From the NCBI GenBank assembly GCA_013420905.1, contig JAAXNY010000010.1, positions 1,674,001 through 1,738,000 of the forward strand: a stretch of DNA of 64,000 nucleotides, written 5' to 3'. The number at the start of each line of letters is the position of its first letter. The stretch's first letter is position 1. The notes below the pieces were generated by a model, which did no database searches, was not told the DNA's origin, and saw only the letters and a list, made by a program, of their open reading frames with translations. This document shows, in pieces, positions 1 to 11,288 of the stretch. Made by a program: the position numbers and the translations under genes. This DNA comes from Collybia mongolica (taxonomy: Eukaryota > Basidiomycota > Agaricomycetes > Agaricales > Clitocybaceae).

Positions 1-1148
1 TGGAACGTGGTTAGATCACGCGAGGTTTCTGCTAAAGGCCTCTCATCGTATCCTACATATAGATCCATCATTCCGCCACAAGCGCGCCCTGCGAAGTGTT
101 CTGCTAGTTCTTCGGTAGCGGGTGGTAAGCCCGAGTGCGCTATTGTGACTGCATTCAGCGGTTCTAGACTATGTACAATTCTAAGCTTCTTTCCTGGGCC
201 TTTCTTTAATACGGTAAACCATCTAGACCTATATGATGAATTGGATCTCTCATAGACTCCTGCATCAATTTTAGTTTTGATGATTTTACAAACATCTTCA
301 TAGATCCCTGGTGGGATTCTAATGTTCCTTTCTGTCCACGGCGTATGTGGGACTACTGGTATCTCGACGGGAGGAAAATATTCCTTCTTAAAGCTACCGC
401 GCTCACTATCATTCCAGGCAAAACCATCATTATGTTTGCACATAAAGTCGTGGATTATATCCATCTCTTTAGGTTTTAAGAAGCTCTCTTCTTCGTGTAC
501 CCTTTGGAATTCCACGCGCCTTTCCTCAGTATACCTTCCAGTTGGTTTAAACGGAGGTGGGTTAGGCGTTAGAACGGGTAGGGCCGCTAAAGGGTCACCC
601 TTTATATCTCTGATAATTCTAAATTTATCAGGCAGGTCCGCCAGTGTTGGTTTTGTTTTCAAATGTACTGGTTTATACTTCTTTCCTACTAGCTGATCCA
701 TGGGCTCAATATTACACTTTTCACTTGTTGCAGTTCCAAGACCGTGCTCATTGGTGCCAATTTGCCACTGCTTTAATTTACTTAAAGCTTTATCGGTCAT
801 GGGCTGTTTTTGAGCATATGTCATAGGTCTAGTGGGTGTACTTGCTGGGTCGCTGCTGTTCTGCTCGTAGTTTATCACTGGTCCATCGCGCTCATCTACG
901 GAAGCCAAGTACGTGGCTAGTAATTCGCGTTCAGGTACTGTACTATTCATGTTCACATCACTTCTAGACAAAAAGACATCTCTAAGTTCTTTGTGACCAA
1001 AATTCCGTTTATCAGTAGGGTGTCTATAACCCGTTATAATAAAGTTTCCGTTCTCATCTTCAGCAATTTCTACGGCTAGCTCTCCTTGATCACTTTGGAT
1101 TAATTCATCGAAGGCCGAAAATCCTGCTCCGGTTGTCTTTTCAACAGC
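1..1148 (-). CDS. Pol polyprotein of retrotransposon A, N-terminal part (partial)
   Basis: A third open minus-strand frame starts after a TAA at 1149-1151, overlaps the end of the protease ORF and runs off the left edge without a stop. It begins with a linker (FDELIQSDQGELAVEI) and moves into the reverse transcriptase fingers region: a proline-rich approach, IPPGIYEDVCKIIKTKIDAG, then RWFTVLKKGPGKKLRIVHSL. This is the standard start of Ty3/gypsy RT. The catalytic YxDD box, RNase H and integrase would lie left of the window. With no ATG at the junction, Pol is probably made by a frame change from the protease ORF. No classical slippery heptamer is obvious. Confidence 0.85.
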
Positions 1149-2305
1149 TTAGGCGGTGATCCCTTTGCATGGGTAGGGATAGTACACCTTCGTCCCGTGT
1201 TAGGGTCCGTGATAGTGACTACTTGTCCCCCGTCCCGAGCATTTTTGATCTGACTTTCCGTGAGTGTATCAAATGGTCTCCCGAGCAATACTTTGTATGC
1301 GGGTGAATTTATGATATGTACTTGGAGGTAGATGGCCATGTCATTAAACAAGAAAGGAACATTGCGCGCTAATCCCGCTGTTCTCTCAACTTGTTTATTA
1401 GCACTCTGCATGTGTATGACAACGTCCGGATCCCATGAAATATCTAAGTCTAAAGCCGTTTGTTTAGCCATTGATACTATTTGGGATCCCCCATCTAATA
1501 AAGATTCCTCCGTTCCTGCCCCATTTATTACTGGATATACTGCGCGCAAAGAGGCCGATTCTTTTGCTACATACAGCTGTTTGAGCTCTTCCCCAGCTGG
1601 TAAAGATTCTAAATACTGTAGGACTGGGTCTCCGCATATTATAGATCCCTTAGGTATTCCGCCGCGGTCATACTCCGAGATGAAGAAAGACTGGAATGGG
1701 ATTGACTCTACTGGTAGCGCGTCATGCCGTAAGTAGTTATCATCAAGTTCCCAGTCCCCTCCAAAGGGTAAGACGTCTTCCTCATCTATTCCGTTTATTT
1801 GCAAGTTAGCGTCCCTTTGGGTGAGGGACTTACGTCTGGCAGTTACAATATTCTTTATCCCATCTCTAATGGTTTTTGACGAGCCCATTAACTCTCCCGT
1901 GGTCAATGTGATAGGGTTGTCTAACACTTTAGCAATTATATCGCCACCTTTTAATTTTACTTCTATCGGGGACTTAGTTTCATAAGTCGGACCGCGCTTA
2001 GTGTTAAAATTAGGTAGCGGATCAACTGGTTCAGGGTTGCGTTCCGTTCTCTGGGGTATGTAGGGTACCACGGGCACATCGATGTAGGGTAATTCTTTTC
2101 GTACTGGAGACTTTACTGATGGTTCAACAAATTTTACTTTCTTTTTCCTAGGAGACAGCGCTACCAACTCCTCTTCGCTACTATCCCGACTACTCTCCGA
2201 ATCGTTACTTTCTTGACGACTATTTCTGTTTTTATTTTGGTCCTCTGGCTGTCTCTTGGAACGCGACCTAGTCGTAGGTCTAGCGTGTTCCTTAGCCTCC
2301 TTCAT
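1100..2305 (-). CDS. Retropepsin-like protease ORF of retrotransposon A
   Basis: A 401-residue protein. The N-terminal third is charged and low in complexity (Arg/Lys/Ser/Glu). The C-terminal part resembles the aspartic-protease-like domain of basidiomycete Ty3/gypsy elements: LLDGGSQIV at the expected active-site loop, then WDPDVVIHMQSAN, and KVLLGRPF near the end. The active-site loop reads Asp-Gly-Gly-Ser instead of the usual Asp-Ser/Thr-Gly. This ORF is separate from gag (5-bp gap, different frame) and overlaps the pol frame by about 50 bp. It should release Gag and Pol during particle maturation, which is inferred from the family. Confidence 0.8.
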   Translation of the reverse strand: MKEAKEHARPTTRSRSKRQPEDQNKNRNSRQESNDSESSRDSSEEELVALSPRKKKVKFVEPSVKSPVRKELPYIDVPVVPYIPQRTERNPEPVDPLPNFNTKRGPTYETKSPIEVKLKGGDIIAKVLDNPITLTTGELMGSSKTIRDGIKNIVTARRKSLTQRDANLQINGIDEEDVLPFGGDWELDDNYLRHDALPVESIPFQSFFISEYDRGGIPKGSIICGDPVLQYLESLPAGEELKQLYVAKESASLRAVYPVINGAGTEESLLDGGSQIVSMAKQTALDLDISWDPDVVIHMQSANKQVERTAGLARNVPFLFNDMAIYLQVHIINSPAYKVLLGRPFDTLTESQIKNARDGGQVVTITDPNTGRRCTIPTHAKGSPPKLLKRQPEQDFRPSMN

Positions 2306-2310
2306 CGGAC

Positions 2311-3822
2311 CTAATTGAAACCCGACTCTTTAACCTTGTTTTGGTTATTGAGTTCTGCTACCTGCCCTAATAAAGTACTCATTTGTGCTTGTAAGGCTAC
2401 TATGTCAGGATTCGGCGTGCTCTTTGCCGTAGGATTATAGTTATTATTTATATATTCCTGTTTCTGCATCTGAGGCGGTACTGGCAACGCAGTTTGCGCG
2501 CTCTGTTGTCCTAACATTTGTTGCACTTGAAATTGTGCCATTTGTGCCATTATGGCTTTCAAGGTTCCAATGTCGTTACTATTGTCTACTGCATTATGTG
2601 ACTGCATAACGGACAATACTCCTGGAGCGGGTCCTTCCGTGACATCTCCGTAATAAAGGGCCGCTACCTTCTTTGAATGGAAGTGTTCCACTTTATCTTT
2701 CAATGATACCGTTTCTGGTTCTCTTGGAATATATGATCCGTCTGGTAAGCATACTCCTCCATTTGCGTTGGTTTTTATTTTCCCTTCCTCAAAATGTTTC
2801 TGTTTCTCGGGACAGGCCATTATGAAGTGTCCGGGTGTAAAACAGTAGTGACATTTATACGCATTTGGTCTTTGCGGTTGTCCTTCTTTAGGCTTTCCAT
2901 ACTGATTCTGATACTGATGCTGCTGGGGTGTGCTATTCGTGGCATGGTTCTGAACAGTTGCTTGTTGAAGCGCTTTCATTACATCCTTGAATCCACTCCT
3001 CGTATTCTTCTCATTTACTTGGAGACGGTCTAACAAATTAACTATTTGTTGTTTTATTTCATCCATCTCTACTTTGATTTTGGGCGCTGCTGTTGCTGTT
3101 ACGGACGTTATAAACGATCTATTTGTGTCTGGAATATTCATGTTGGCTACGCCTTCAGAAATGCTGATTGCAGTTGCTATAACTTCCTCCAGATCGTACT
3201 GATCCCCTTTTCGTCGCGCGAGCGCGGCGGCTTCGGCAATAGTATTAGGATCTGCTCGGTTGTTTGTAGCAACGGCTTGTCCTGCCTGTGTAGCATTAGA
3301 CTGATTATTCCCTAGCAGGGTTAGCCTTCCTTGTACTTGGGATCTGAAGACTTCGTCTAGACATCCCAAGAACTTGGTAACTAATTCTCGGTTAGAGATA
3401 ATAGGTGGCCTAACTCCCAAGAGTTTAATAGATTCTGCTTTGAATTCACGCTTCAGCTTTTTCAGCGCGGCCTCATCGGTTACTCCAATACGTGGGTTGG
3501 CGCGACACACTGCTTCTAACTTGGCTACTGATCCTTCTACTTGATCGAGTGCTTCCGGATAACTAGAGATCAACTCTGTCTTGAAATCCGTCCAAGTGCC
3601 TGTCTTATAGTGGTCTAATGCCCTCCACTCATTCTCTGATTGTAGGTCTGCGTATTTTCCTAACATTAACTTCTTTTCTTCATCATTTGTAATGTTACAC
3701 TCCTTCCATAGGACCTCCATTCGCTCCAGAAACCGGATTAAACCCGTGGGCTCTTTTCCTTTGAATACTGGTGCATCACGGACGCCTGGTTGGGGCATAT
3801 ATTTACGAGGGGGTTCAGTCAT
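2311..3822 (-). CDS. Gag protein of retrotransposon A, with zinc knuckle
   Basis: A 503-residue protein that would form the retrotransposon particle and package its RNA. A CCHC zinc knuckle is visible at about residues 324-337 (CHYCFTPGHFIMAC, spacing CX2CX4HX4C), followed by a Gln-rich region with a possible coiled coil at the C-terminus. The frame stays open upstream of the first ATG (3822) to about 4191, encoding a basic, Ser/Arg-rich stretch with no Met. Translation may therefore begin elsewhere, or the leader may be spliced. The stop lies 5 bp before the ATG of the protease ORF, in another frame. Function is inferred from position and the knuckle. Confidence 0.85.
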   Translation of the reverse strand: MTEPPRKYMPQPGVRDAPVFKGKEPTGLIRFLERMEVLWKECNITNDEEKKLMLGKYADLQSENEWRALDHYKTGTWTDFKTELISSYPEALDQVEGSVAKLEAVCRANPRIGVTDEAALKKLKREFKAESIKLLGVRPPIISNRELVTKFLGCLDEVFRSQVQGRLTLLGNNQSNATQAGQAVATNNRADPNTIAEAAALARRKGDQYDLEEVIATAISISEGVANMNIPDTNRSFITSVTATAAPKIKVEMDEIKQQIVNLLDRLQVNEKNTRSGFKDVMKALQQATVQNHATNSTPQQHQYQNQYGKPKEGQPQRPNAYKCHYCFTPGHFIMACPEKQKHFEEGKIKTNANGGVCLPDGSYIPREPETVSLKDKVEHFHSKKVAALYYGDVTEGPAPGVLSVMQSHNAVDNSNDIGTLKAIMAQMAQFQVQQMLGQQSAQTALPVPPQMQKQEYINNNYNPTAKSTPNPDIVALQAQMSTLLGQVAELNNQNKVKESGFN

Positions 3823-4258
3823 GATTACTGAACGGTTCTGAGTAGCTAACGAGTTCGGGTTTGCTACTGGGTTTACTACGGACGATCTTCCGCGCGCTAC
3901 TGGTTTACTAGTAGTCGATATGTTTCCTAAGGGCTCTGGAGTTCTAAATACTTGCCTTGGTCCTGAAGATCCAAAGGCTGGTTGTGAAGATCCTCGTGTG
4001 CGTGCTCGCCTAGGAGGTGGTAACGACTCTGTTACTCCAGCGTTTTGCGAATTTTTAGTCTGCCGCGTTTTTGTAGCTACTTGTCTTGCAAGTGGCTGAT
4101 TAGTTAGTCTGTTTGACGAGCTGGCTTGTGGGCGTGGCTCTTGAGACAGATTGACTAAACTTTCTCCGCTCTACTTCAATTTGTAGACGACGTTACTCGT
4201 CTTGGTATAATATTTTTCAAAGAAAGACGCTCTCTTTAGACTATTCAAAAACTCTGAA

Positions 4259-4276
4259 CCCTCGCAGTGGGCTCCA
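4259..4276 (-). promoter_or_regulatory. tRNA primer-binding site of retrotransposon A
   Basis: Two bases after the LTR end, the minus strand reads TGGAGCCCACTGCGAGGG. It starts with TGG, as expected for pairing with a tRNA CCA tail. The plus strand therefore looks like a tRNA 3' end (GTGGGCTCCA). I cannot say which tRNA it is. Confidence 0.7.
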
Positions 4277-4278
4277 GA

Positions 4279-5496
4279 TGAAAGGGGGCTCCTGGGCTAT
4301 AAGTGCGCTGATGCTATGTAATGTAATCCTTCACACACACACACACCAAACCTAACAATCAACACACGAACAGTAGGAATCGCCTGTTTTGAGTTCGGGT
4401 TCAAGTGCTTAGAAGCACTAAGCTTTGAATAGTACTAGCCAAAGCCCTTTCCAATGATCTCTCAACGGGTTCGATTTAGACAAAAGCTTCAACACAGGTT
4501 CAAAAACCTGCTAGGTATATTTATAAAATCTCTCGATCCAATAGACTGAGTACCAAGTGTACGTTCAATTATTAGCGATCCCAAGCGGATCTATAAGTCC
4601 AAGCGACTTATCAAACAATACAGTGCCAAGTGCACTTAGGCCAAGTGCCTAGTAATTCCAACGGACAATACGGTACTAAGTTCCAAGTGAACTAAGTTTC
4701 TTTAATTCTGTGGTTCTCCAATCAATTCCAATCAAGACACGTTGAAGCAATCTGATCCTTAATTCGGACACGCAATAGTGTTTTAACAAATGTGATTTGT
4801 ATACTCTATAGTCGCGCGAAGTGGGGGCAAGATTCCTTGCCTTAGCGCTACTTATCTACAGTCTATTTATAGTGTACAAACTAAATATCATACGGAATTG
4901 TAAATTTTACACGGAACCGCGCTCCCGCGCGCCAAGGATCTGTATTCAATGCTGATGCGTCCTCTACAACTTGGCGTGCGTGCCATGCGTGCCAATTATG
5001 CCGTTTACTGGTTACTTATCAAATATTGAAAGAGCTGGCTAAACTCTTATCAAGTCCCGACCGCGCGCTTTGTTATTTAAAACAGCGCGGCACTGTCATT
5101 TACTCCTCCTGATTGTCCCAGTTGCTATTCACGGGGTCCTGTCGCTTCCGGTAGTTAACACCAAGTACCCCTGACTAGGATCGGGTTGTGCAAGTCCCGA
5201 ATTTACAATTACTTCTCCTATTAATGATGATCCCCGGACTAATGATATCATACTACAATGGTTACTTATGAACTAAGACACCGAGGTTGTAACCGGGCAT
5301 GGTGAATAGGACTAATAATAGACCGTACTCATAGTCCTCTGTACTGATAGTGTATAATCCATTAGACTAGTTCACTCTGATTAGCCGTCTTGGAGCTCGA
5401 CTCTAATCCTTTATTACCGTTTACTTGGTTATTAGAAATGATACTAATAGCCTTACTTGTCGACTTTATAAGTGCAAACAATTTCGGGCCCTATCA
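4279..5496 (-). repeat. 5' LTR of retrotransposon A
   Basis: The LTR starts TGATAGGGCC (at 5496 on the minus strand) and ends CCCCCTTTCA (at 4279), giving TG...CA termini and about 1,218 bp. Both ends were fixed by comparison with the inverted copy at 11,711-12,924. The two match through nearly all stretches I compared, with a few substitutions. It contains a short CA repeat near its 3' end. Its first bases extend the broken pol frame of element B by 12 chimeric residues. Confidence 0.9.
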
Positions 5497-7783
5497 ACGC
5501 TTTGATTGATTTTGCAAACAAATCATCTTCTTCAACTGATTTCTTTAGGTCTTCTTGTAAACCTATATCAATCATTTTGATGAAAATGTCATCTGGTAGA
5601 AGGATCCGGTCTTCGTTGTCTGTGTCTTCTGTACTGACATAGTCTGATCTTCTTGATAAAGCATTGGATTGTATCATTCGTGTTCCGGGTGTGTGTACGA
5701 GTTTCAGATCAAATTGTGACAGGAACAAGCTCCATCCTGCTTGTCGTCGATTCAATTTTTGTGCCATTCGGAAGTATGTCAGGTTCTTGTGATCTGACAG
5801 AATTACTGTGGGAAATTGTGATCCTTCAAGGTAATGTCTCCATGTTTTCAAGGCTCGAATGATGCCTAATAGTTCTCTGTCGTAAATTTTGTAATTTCTT
5901 TCTGTTTCTGTAAATGAATGTGAAATGTATCCGCATGGATGCCATTCTCCGTTGTCGTTTTGTTGTCGTAGTACTGCGCCTGTGGCCCATTTTGAAGCAT
6001 CTGATTCAATGTGAAATGGTTTGTTCTTGTCTGGCATCATGAGGACAGGTGATTTCAAAAATTTCTGTTTCAATCCGTCGAATGCTTCCTGACATTCTTG
6101 AGTCCATTTCCATTCGATGTCTTTTCTTGTCAGATTTGTTAATGGTCTGCTAAGTTCAGCATAATGTCCAATGAACTTTTGGTAGAAGTTTGCAAATCCG
6201 AGGAATGATCAGACTTGTTTCACTGTTGTCGGGGCTGGCCAATCTGCGATTCCTGCTAACTTTGTTGGTTCCATTCCTATTTTGTTTTCTCTGATAACCA
6301 ATCCAAGGTATTCAAGTTCTGTGGCTTCAAATATGCATTTGTCCAGATTTAGGTATAAGTCATTTTCCTTTAATTTATCCAAGACTTTCGTAGTCTTTTG
6401 TCGCAGATTGTCGATGTTGTCAGAGGAGATTAAAATATCATCCATGTAGATCAGGATCCATCCTTCGTCAATTTCTATTGCATAGATATTGTTCATCATG
6501 TTCTGGAATGTCACTGGTGAATTGCATAAGCCAAAAAACATAACAAGAGGTTCGAATAATCCTCTGTTAGTTTTGAATGCTGCTTTCCATTCATTGCCTT
6601 CTTTGATCCGGACATTGTTATATCCCCATCGTAAATCCAGTTTTGTGAAATATTTGGCCCCTTTCAGTTTGTCAAGAAGTTCCCCTACAAGTGATAAAGG
6701 GTATGCATTCTTTATCGTTCCTTCATTTAATCTTCTGTAGTCCTGAGTTGGTCGAAGTTTTGCTGAGTCTTTCTTTGATACAAAGAAAAAGGGTGATACT
6801 TGTGGAGATTTCGATGGTCGGATATATCCTTTCTGCAGATTTTCATCAATGAATTCATCTAATTTTCCTTGTTCCGCTGGACTAATGGGATAGATCTTAC
6901 AGTCTTTCGGAATGAAGTCTGGTTTTAGATCTATTGCATGGTCCCATGATCATTGTATTGGCATTCTTTCCGAATTTGTTTTGTCAAATAGTGACGCGTA
7001 TTTCTGGTAAAATTCTGGTAACGTCTTCTTCGGCTTTTGATCTTTGATTTCTGCTTTGTGTTCCAGTTCTTGTGATATCAATGTTTTTGCATTTATCCAG
7101 ATGGATTCTTCTTTGTCATCTTCTGGATGGATGTATGTCCTAAGTAAATTGACTTTGTGTTCATCGTCTTCTTCATTGATTTCTAAAAGAATTGGTTGCC
7201 AATCTTCAAGGGGTTGATTCCTTGGGATTTCTTCTAGATGTTCTTCCTGTATTTCTGTTACCGTTGCCTTGGGGTATTGCCGTTTTTGCTTCATCTGTCG
7301 GATTTCTAAATTCTTTCAGATTGCTTCCGATAGAACTCCTTTCTTGATACTTGGTCCAAAGTCAAGTGTTCCTTTCTCCCAATCAATTTTGGGGTTGTGC
7401 CGTTTTAACCATGGTAGTCCGAGGATAATGTTTTCTTTTCTGAGTCCGCTAACTAATAGTCAGATTCTGATTTCTTCATCTCCAATTCGAATCTTGGTCC
7501 ATACACAGTCTGTGATGTTCCCTGATTTGTTCTTTGTCCCATCTACATTTCTGACCAAAATTGATTTTCTCAACGGAGTTGTCTTTATTTTGTTTTCTTC
7601 AACAAATGTTTTGTCAATAAAGATTCCTCTGGCTCCACAATCAATGAGTCCTATTGCTGGAATTTCGATGTTTTTCTGTTCTTCAACCACTGTAATTGGA
7701 ATAGATAATGATTGTTGATTCATCTCTCCTAAAATTACAGGTGACAGTGTAACAGAATAGTTTTCGGCAGGTACTGACGTCAA
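5497..7783 (-). pseudogene. Pol (protease, reverse transcriptase, RNase H) of retrotransposon B, with stops and truncated
   Basis: In order: a protease domain with GLIDCGARGIFID (catalytic Asp kept, Ser replaced by Cys); a linker; RT with [23 protein letters not shown] and the catalytic box YMDD near 6,450; then RNase H with DASKWATGAVL and YDRELLGIIRA, and the tether to integrase (HTPGTRM). TGA stops at 7460-7462, 7316-7318, 6950-6952 and 6209-6211 each fall where related elements have Arg, consistent with CGA to TGA. The frame is cut at 5496/5497 by the LTR of element A, so integrase is missing here. It is clearly inactive. Confidence 0.85.
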
Positions 7784-7784
7784 T

Positions 7785-8965
7785 TCAGTCCGCCTCTTTA
7801 AAAACCTTGTCTTCCATATTCTTTAAGGCAATCTCCTTTTCGTCTTCATCTAACTCTGCCATAAGAGATCTGATTTTCATGTAGGCGTCTTTGCCTTTCA
7901 TTGGTAATTTTGGTTCTTCTTTTTGTGGAGTTTGAGGAATTGAACCTCCTGCTTTGTGATTGCATGCTTGATGTCCAAATTTATGGCATTCAAAGCATAG
8001 TCCTCGTTTCATATGTTTGTCTCTTTCTTGAATGGTCAATCGATCTATATCCATTGCATTTGGATCTTTGTTTGGAACATATTTGGGGTTGTTTCATTGG
8101 AAATTATTTTTTTTCCATTGTTTCCTCCAGTTGTCTTTCCTGTGTTTCCTTTAATTCGTACTACAATTGATTTTGCACATCTGTACTGAGTGTCAAATAT
8201 AGATGCCTTCTGGTACCAGCCTTTGATAGTGGTAGGTGGGTTATCCATCGTCAAAATTTTCTGCATTAAGGAAGGGGGTATTCCTTCCATGAAGTACTCA
8301 ACAAGTGCTTCGCTTTCGGTGATCTGACTTTCTGATGCGGCTGATTTGAATTCCGCAATGTAGTTGTCTGCTGTCATGTTTCCTGTCATGCACAGCATCT
8401 TCAGGGTTTGTCTAGCATCTCCTGCTTCATCTGGTGTCGAGAATGCTTCTTTGACTGTTGCTATGAAATCTGTAAAGGTTCCTGGGTGGGTACTATTTTC
8501 TCCATACCAGGATTTCTTCCATGGTCCTGCTGTTCCTCCTTTCATGTATGAGAGCACGTAAAGGATCTTCTTCCATTCCGTGTCATAGATTCTATCGTTT
8601 ACTTGCAAATACATTTTGCAGTCAAGGATGAAGTCCTTTGTCATCCTTCGGTTTCCATCAAAGATGTTTGGCAAACTGAGTTTGATCTCAGTGGGTTTTT
8701 GTTCATCTGCCATTTCTATGTCAGAGTCGGGTGGTATCGGGGAGTCTGGTGATTTGGGTTTCAGTGGTTTTTCTGGTTCCTTTCCTTTGGAACTTTCTGC
8801 CTTTGGTTTCGGCATGGTGGGCGTTTCTACTGTTTGTGTGACTACTGAGAGTCTTGGTTGTTCTTCCATGTCTTGGAAGTCTTCGCTGCTGAAGGCGCTT
8901 TGCCTACTGCTGCTTCTACTGCTTTCACTGCTGCTCACAGGTTTTAATCTGTATTGTGGTGCCAT
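7785..8965 (-). pseudogene. Gag of retrotransposon B, frameshifted
   Basis: The first part (ATG at 8965, about 306 residues) has a Ser-rich N-terminus, an acidic/proline linker and a retrotransposon gag capsid-like domain (LPNIFDGNRRMTKDFI ... FTDFIATVKEAF). A one-base frame change near 8,050 separates it from the continuation ([12 protein letters not shown]), which carries a damaged zinc knuckle [14 protein letters not shown]. The spacing is not CX2CX4HX4C, as if the original last residues had mutated. The frame then breaks again at 7,785 before the protease. The product is probably not functional. Confidence 0.8.
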
Positions 8966-8986
8966 TGCGTCTGAACCTTAATAGGT

Positions 8987-9483
8987 TGACGATTCTGATC
9001 AGCTTGACCTTTTGTTATGGCTGTTTAGGCCTTATCCTCTAGATCAGTCTGGTTTATCGTTCATTCACTATAGACCGTTGACTTCGTAAGTCTAACGTCC
9101 AATGACTCCCTCAGTAGGGCTAAAGTCAAATCGTTGAATCAGAGATGCACTACTCCCTTCATAAGGCAAGTAGGATCGAGCTTCGTGTCAAGAGATAAGA
9201 GTGAATAAGGTTGATTCAGCTAGGTCAAGCTAAAGAGCTAGCTAAGCTAAACTATCCGTATATATATGTAAGAGTCTGATAAGCGTGGTTTACGCTATTG
9301 GTTATAGATAAAGGAATGAGTAAGCTAAGATGAGAATGAGTAAGCGTAATTCAAAGGATGAATAAGCATGGGAAAGGAAGTGCATATATGGGTCTTTGAA
9401 AGATAAGAGTCAATAAGTATCCGGCAATCAGTAGTATGTAAGAAAAGAAATGATAAGGGCACATGAGTAGGGAATTTGTAACA
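8987..9483 (-). repeat. 5' LTR of retrotransposon B (right boundary firm, left boundary estimated)
   Basis: The minus strand starts TGTTACAAATTCCC at 9483. Just beyond, homology to the right arm of the inverted-repeat element resumes (GTAC...ACAGTATTTATCC), so 9483 is a good outer boundary. The inner end is a guess based on a CA dinucleotide before the gag leader. No convincing primer-binding site was seen. The stretch is rich in short direct repeats of the type GAATGAGTAAGC. Confidence 0.45.
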
Positions 9484-11091
9484 GTACCCCTACAGTATTT
9501 ATCCAATGTGCCTATATATAGATTGGGCTGCCCAATTACAGATAGCACCTTTGCAATGAACTAGGCCCAGATTTCTTGCAATGAAGCCTACTTAGTCCTC
9601 TGTTGCCCCCTTCCCTGTGTGGTTGAACCCTGCTGCTCATATCAATCCCCCCTTCTAACACTCAGTGTGATGCTGCCCTTTACAGTGTGGTAGGGTGTGG
9701 GCAGTATTTCACTAATGCACAGCTCCAAACCATAGACAACCCCCACCCTCTAGAACACTGGTGCATATAGGAGGCCACCTACTGTAGCAGCATGCAAACT
9801 CAATCCATCCCTTGCACATCCCACACCAGCAAGCACTAATTCAAAATCAAATAAGGGGGCAGTGGTAGCTGAGGACAGCAGGGGAGTGGCAGGCTTGTGT
9901 GGGGGACAAGTTCTTGTATAGACTTATATTTTGTATGATGTAAGGAAGTAATATCAATCCAAATACCTATAATAGAAATAAGTTCCCACAGTATTGAAAT
10001 GTATATCAACCATTCAACATTTAACATTTTATTTCTAGCCTTGCATCCTGGGTTAATCAAGAACTTATCAGATATGCTAAAAATAGATTTCATCATCAAA
10101 GACAAAGTTCAAACAAATGTACATATGCCTGTTAAGTGTTTTTTTCTTGTATTATCACATACTATATTTAACCATACTCATATAGCTAGCCATTGTCAAG
10201 ATATTGAGCATTATAGATTTTAGGAGCATCCACATTGACTTGTTTGGCTATGCTTTTGGCCAAGTAATATATGAATGTGATATCAAAATAGATATAACAA
10301 GAGATTATAATCAAATTTGGAAAGATACAAACAAATATAAATGTACATTTTTTGATGTACCCCCTCTATATGTCTAGGAGTAGTAACAATTTCAATTGTA
10401 TCTGTTAGCCTTGTATTTGCTGAGATATGCATCATCTATATTGTGGGAAATTTCTTTAGTATTATTGTTTGTTTGGCTAGCTGTGTGGCAAAATCATATA
10501 CAAACTTGATATTCATTTGTAACATGCTTGTAGTGAGAGAGAGCTACTTTTGATTGTGATATTTGAAGGTGTACAAGCAAATACAAATACACATAAATAT
10601 ACCAATTGGGTAGCCCTTCACCATATCTAGTAGTAGCAATTTAAATTGCATCCATAGGTCTTGTCATTGTGGAGATATGCCATATTTTGTATTGTGGGAA
10701 AAGTTTGACCCAAAGCAGAACAAGCCTCTTGTAATCATGCTTACATTTGCCAACTACGCCATTAGAGCTAACAGCATAGTTGGCAAACATAAGCATGATT
10801 ATGCAGTGGACAGTTATTAATTAATTCTTGAGATATCCCCAGAAAAAGACCAATTAACTTGAATTTATATTATTAAATGCAGCCCATGTTAGCAATTGCC
10901 TTTTTTGCTTGGAAACCGCACATTGGCTAATTTTGATTCCCACAGTTAGAAAAATATTTTCATAACTACAAAGTCTTAATGATGTACTTCAAAATGTTTA
11001 CTAATCATGTTCTAATGAATTCTCGGAACACTTCAAAATTACTAACTGTGGGAAAAACAACACTGGATCTTGTTGGGTATGCTGAATTTTC
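9484..11091 (+). repeat. Left inverted arm of the long-armed element
   Basis: The arm runs from the retrotransposon B boundary to the hAT target duplication, then resumes at 15,599 for about 60 bp (CCTGCAAACCCAGGATGATGA). It contains two of the roughly 225-bp subterminal units (about 10,240-10,700) and a decayed palindrome at 10,733-10,800. Several TTCCCACA/TGTGGGAA motifs recur in both arms. The segment 9,540-9,940 has no obvious partner in the right arm and may be a separate insertion. It holds no coding frame I can support. Confidence 0.7.
10733..10800. repeat. Decayed copy of the palindrome in the left arm
   Basis: It matches 19,181-19,248 in inverted orientation, with most CpG positions changed (for example ACGTTTG to ACATTTG). 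The stem is still long but carries mismatches. Confidence 0.85.
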
Positions 11092-11288
11092 CAGTGTTGG
11101 CTGAAGGGGTGAAGGCCTTCAGATTGGTTGCCCTTCAGAAGGGCTTAAGCGAACCCTTCAAATGGTAGGAATTTTGTGAAGGGCTTCGTGAAGGGCTTCA
11201 CATACCACGTGACTTTTAAATACCCGTGATGTTCGGTAGAGCTGTAAATGGAAAAAAATTCCCAATGACACGTACCCTGGTCCTGTAG

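Larger units (their letters stand above)
1..5496 (-). mobile_element. Ty3/gypsy-type LTR retrotransposon A (5' LTR, gag, protease and start of pol; rest lies left of the window)
   Basis: Reading on the minus strand, the element has a 1.2-kb LTR, a tRNA primer-binding site, gag with a zinc knuckle, a protease ORF, and a pol frame entering the reverse transcriptase domain as it leaves the window. The three frames hold no internal stops, so the copy looks young. Its LTR begins exactly where the pol frame of retrotransposon B is cut (5496/5497), which shows that A inserted into B. A solo LTR of the same family sits at 11,711-12,924. The 3' LTR and target duplication cannot be checked because they lie outside the window. 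Confidence 0.9.
5497..9483 (-). mobile_element. Decayed Ty3/gypsy retrotransposon B, cut by element A
   Basis: The order on the minus strand is LTR (about 8987-9483), gag, zinc knuckle, protease, RT and RNase H, then an abrupt junction with the LTR of element A at 5496/5497. Integrase and the 3' LTR must lie to the left of element A, outside the window. The coding region has a frameshift and at least four TGA stops at positions where an Arg CGA codon is expected. It inserted in the left arm of the long inverted-repeat element: sequence right of 9483 resumes homology with the right arm. Confidence 0.85.

Noticed and set aside
1100..1148. A classical -1 slippery heptamer between protease and pol of element A
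   Set aside because: No X-XXY-YYZ heptamer in the right phase was found in the overlap, so the mechanism is left open.
4259..4276. A tRNA gene at the tRNA-like 3' end
   Set aside because: Only the 3' end matches; it is the primer-binding site of the retrotransposon.
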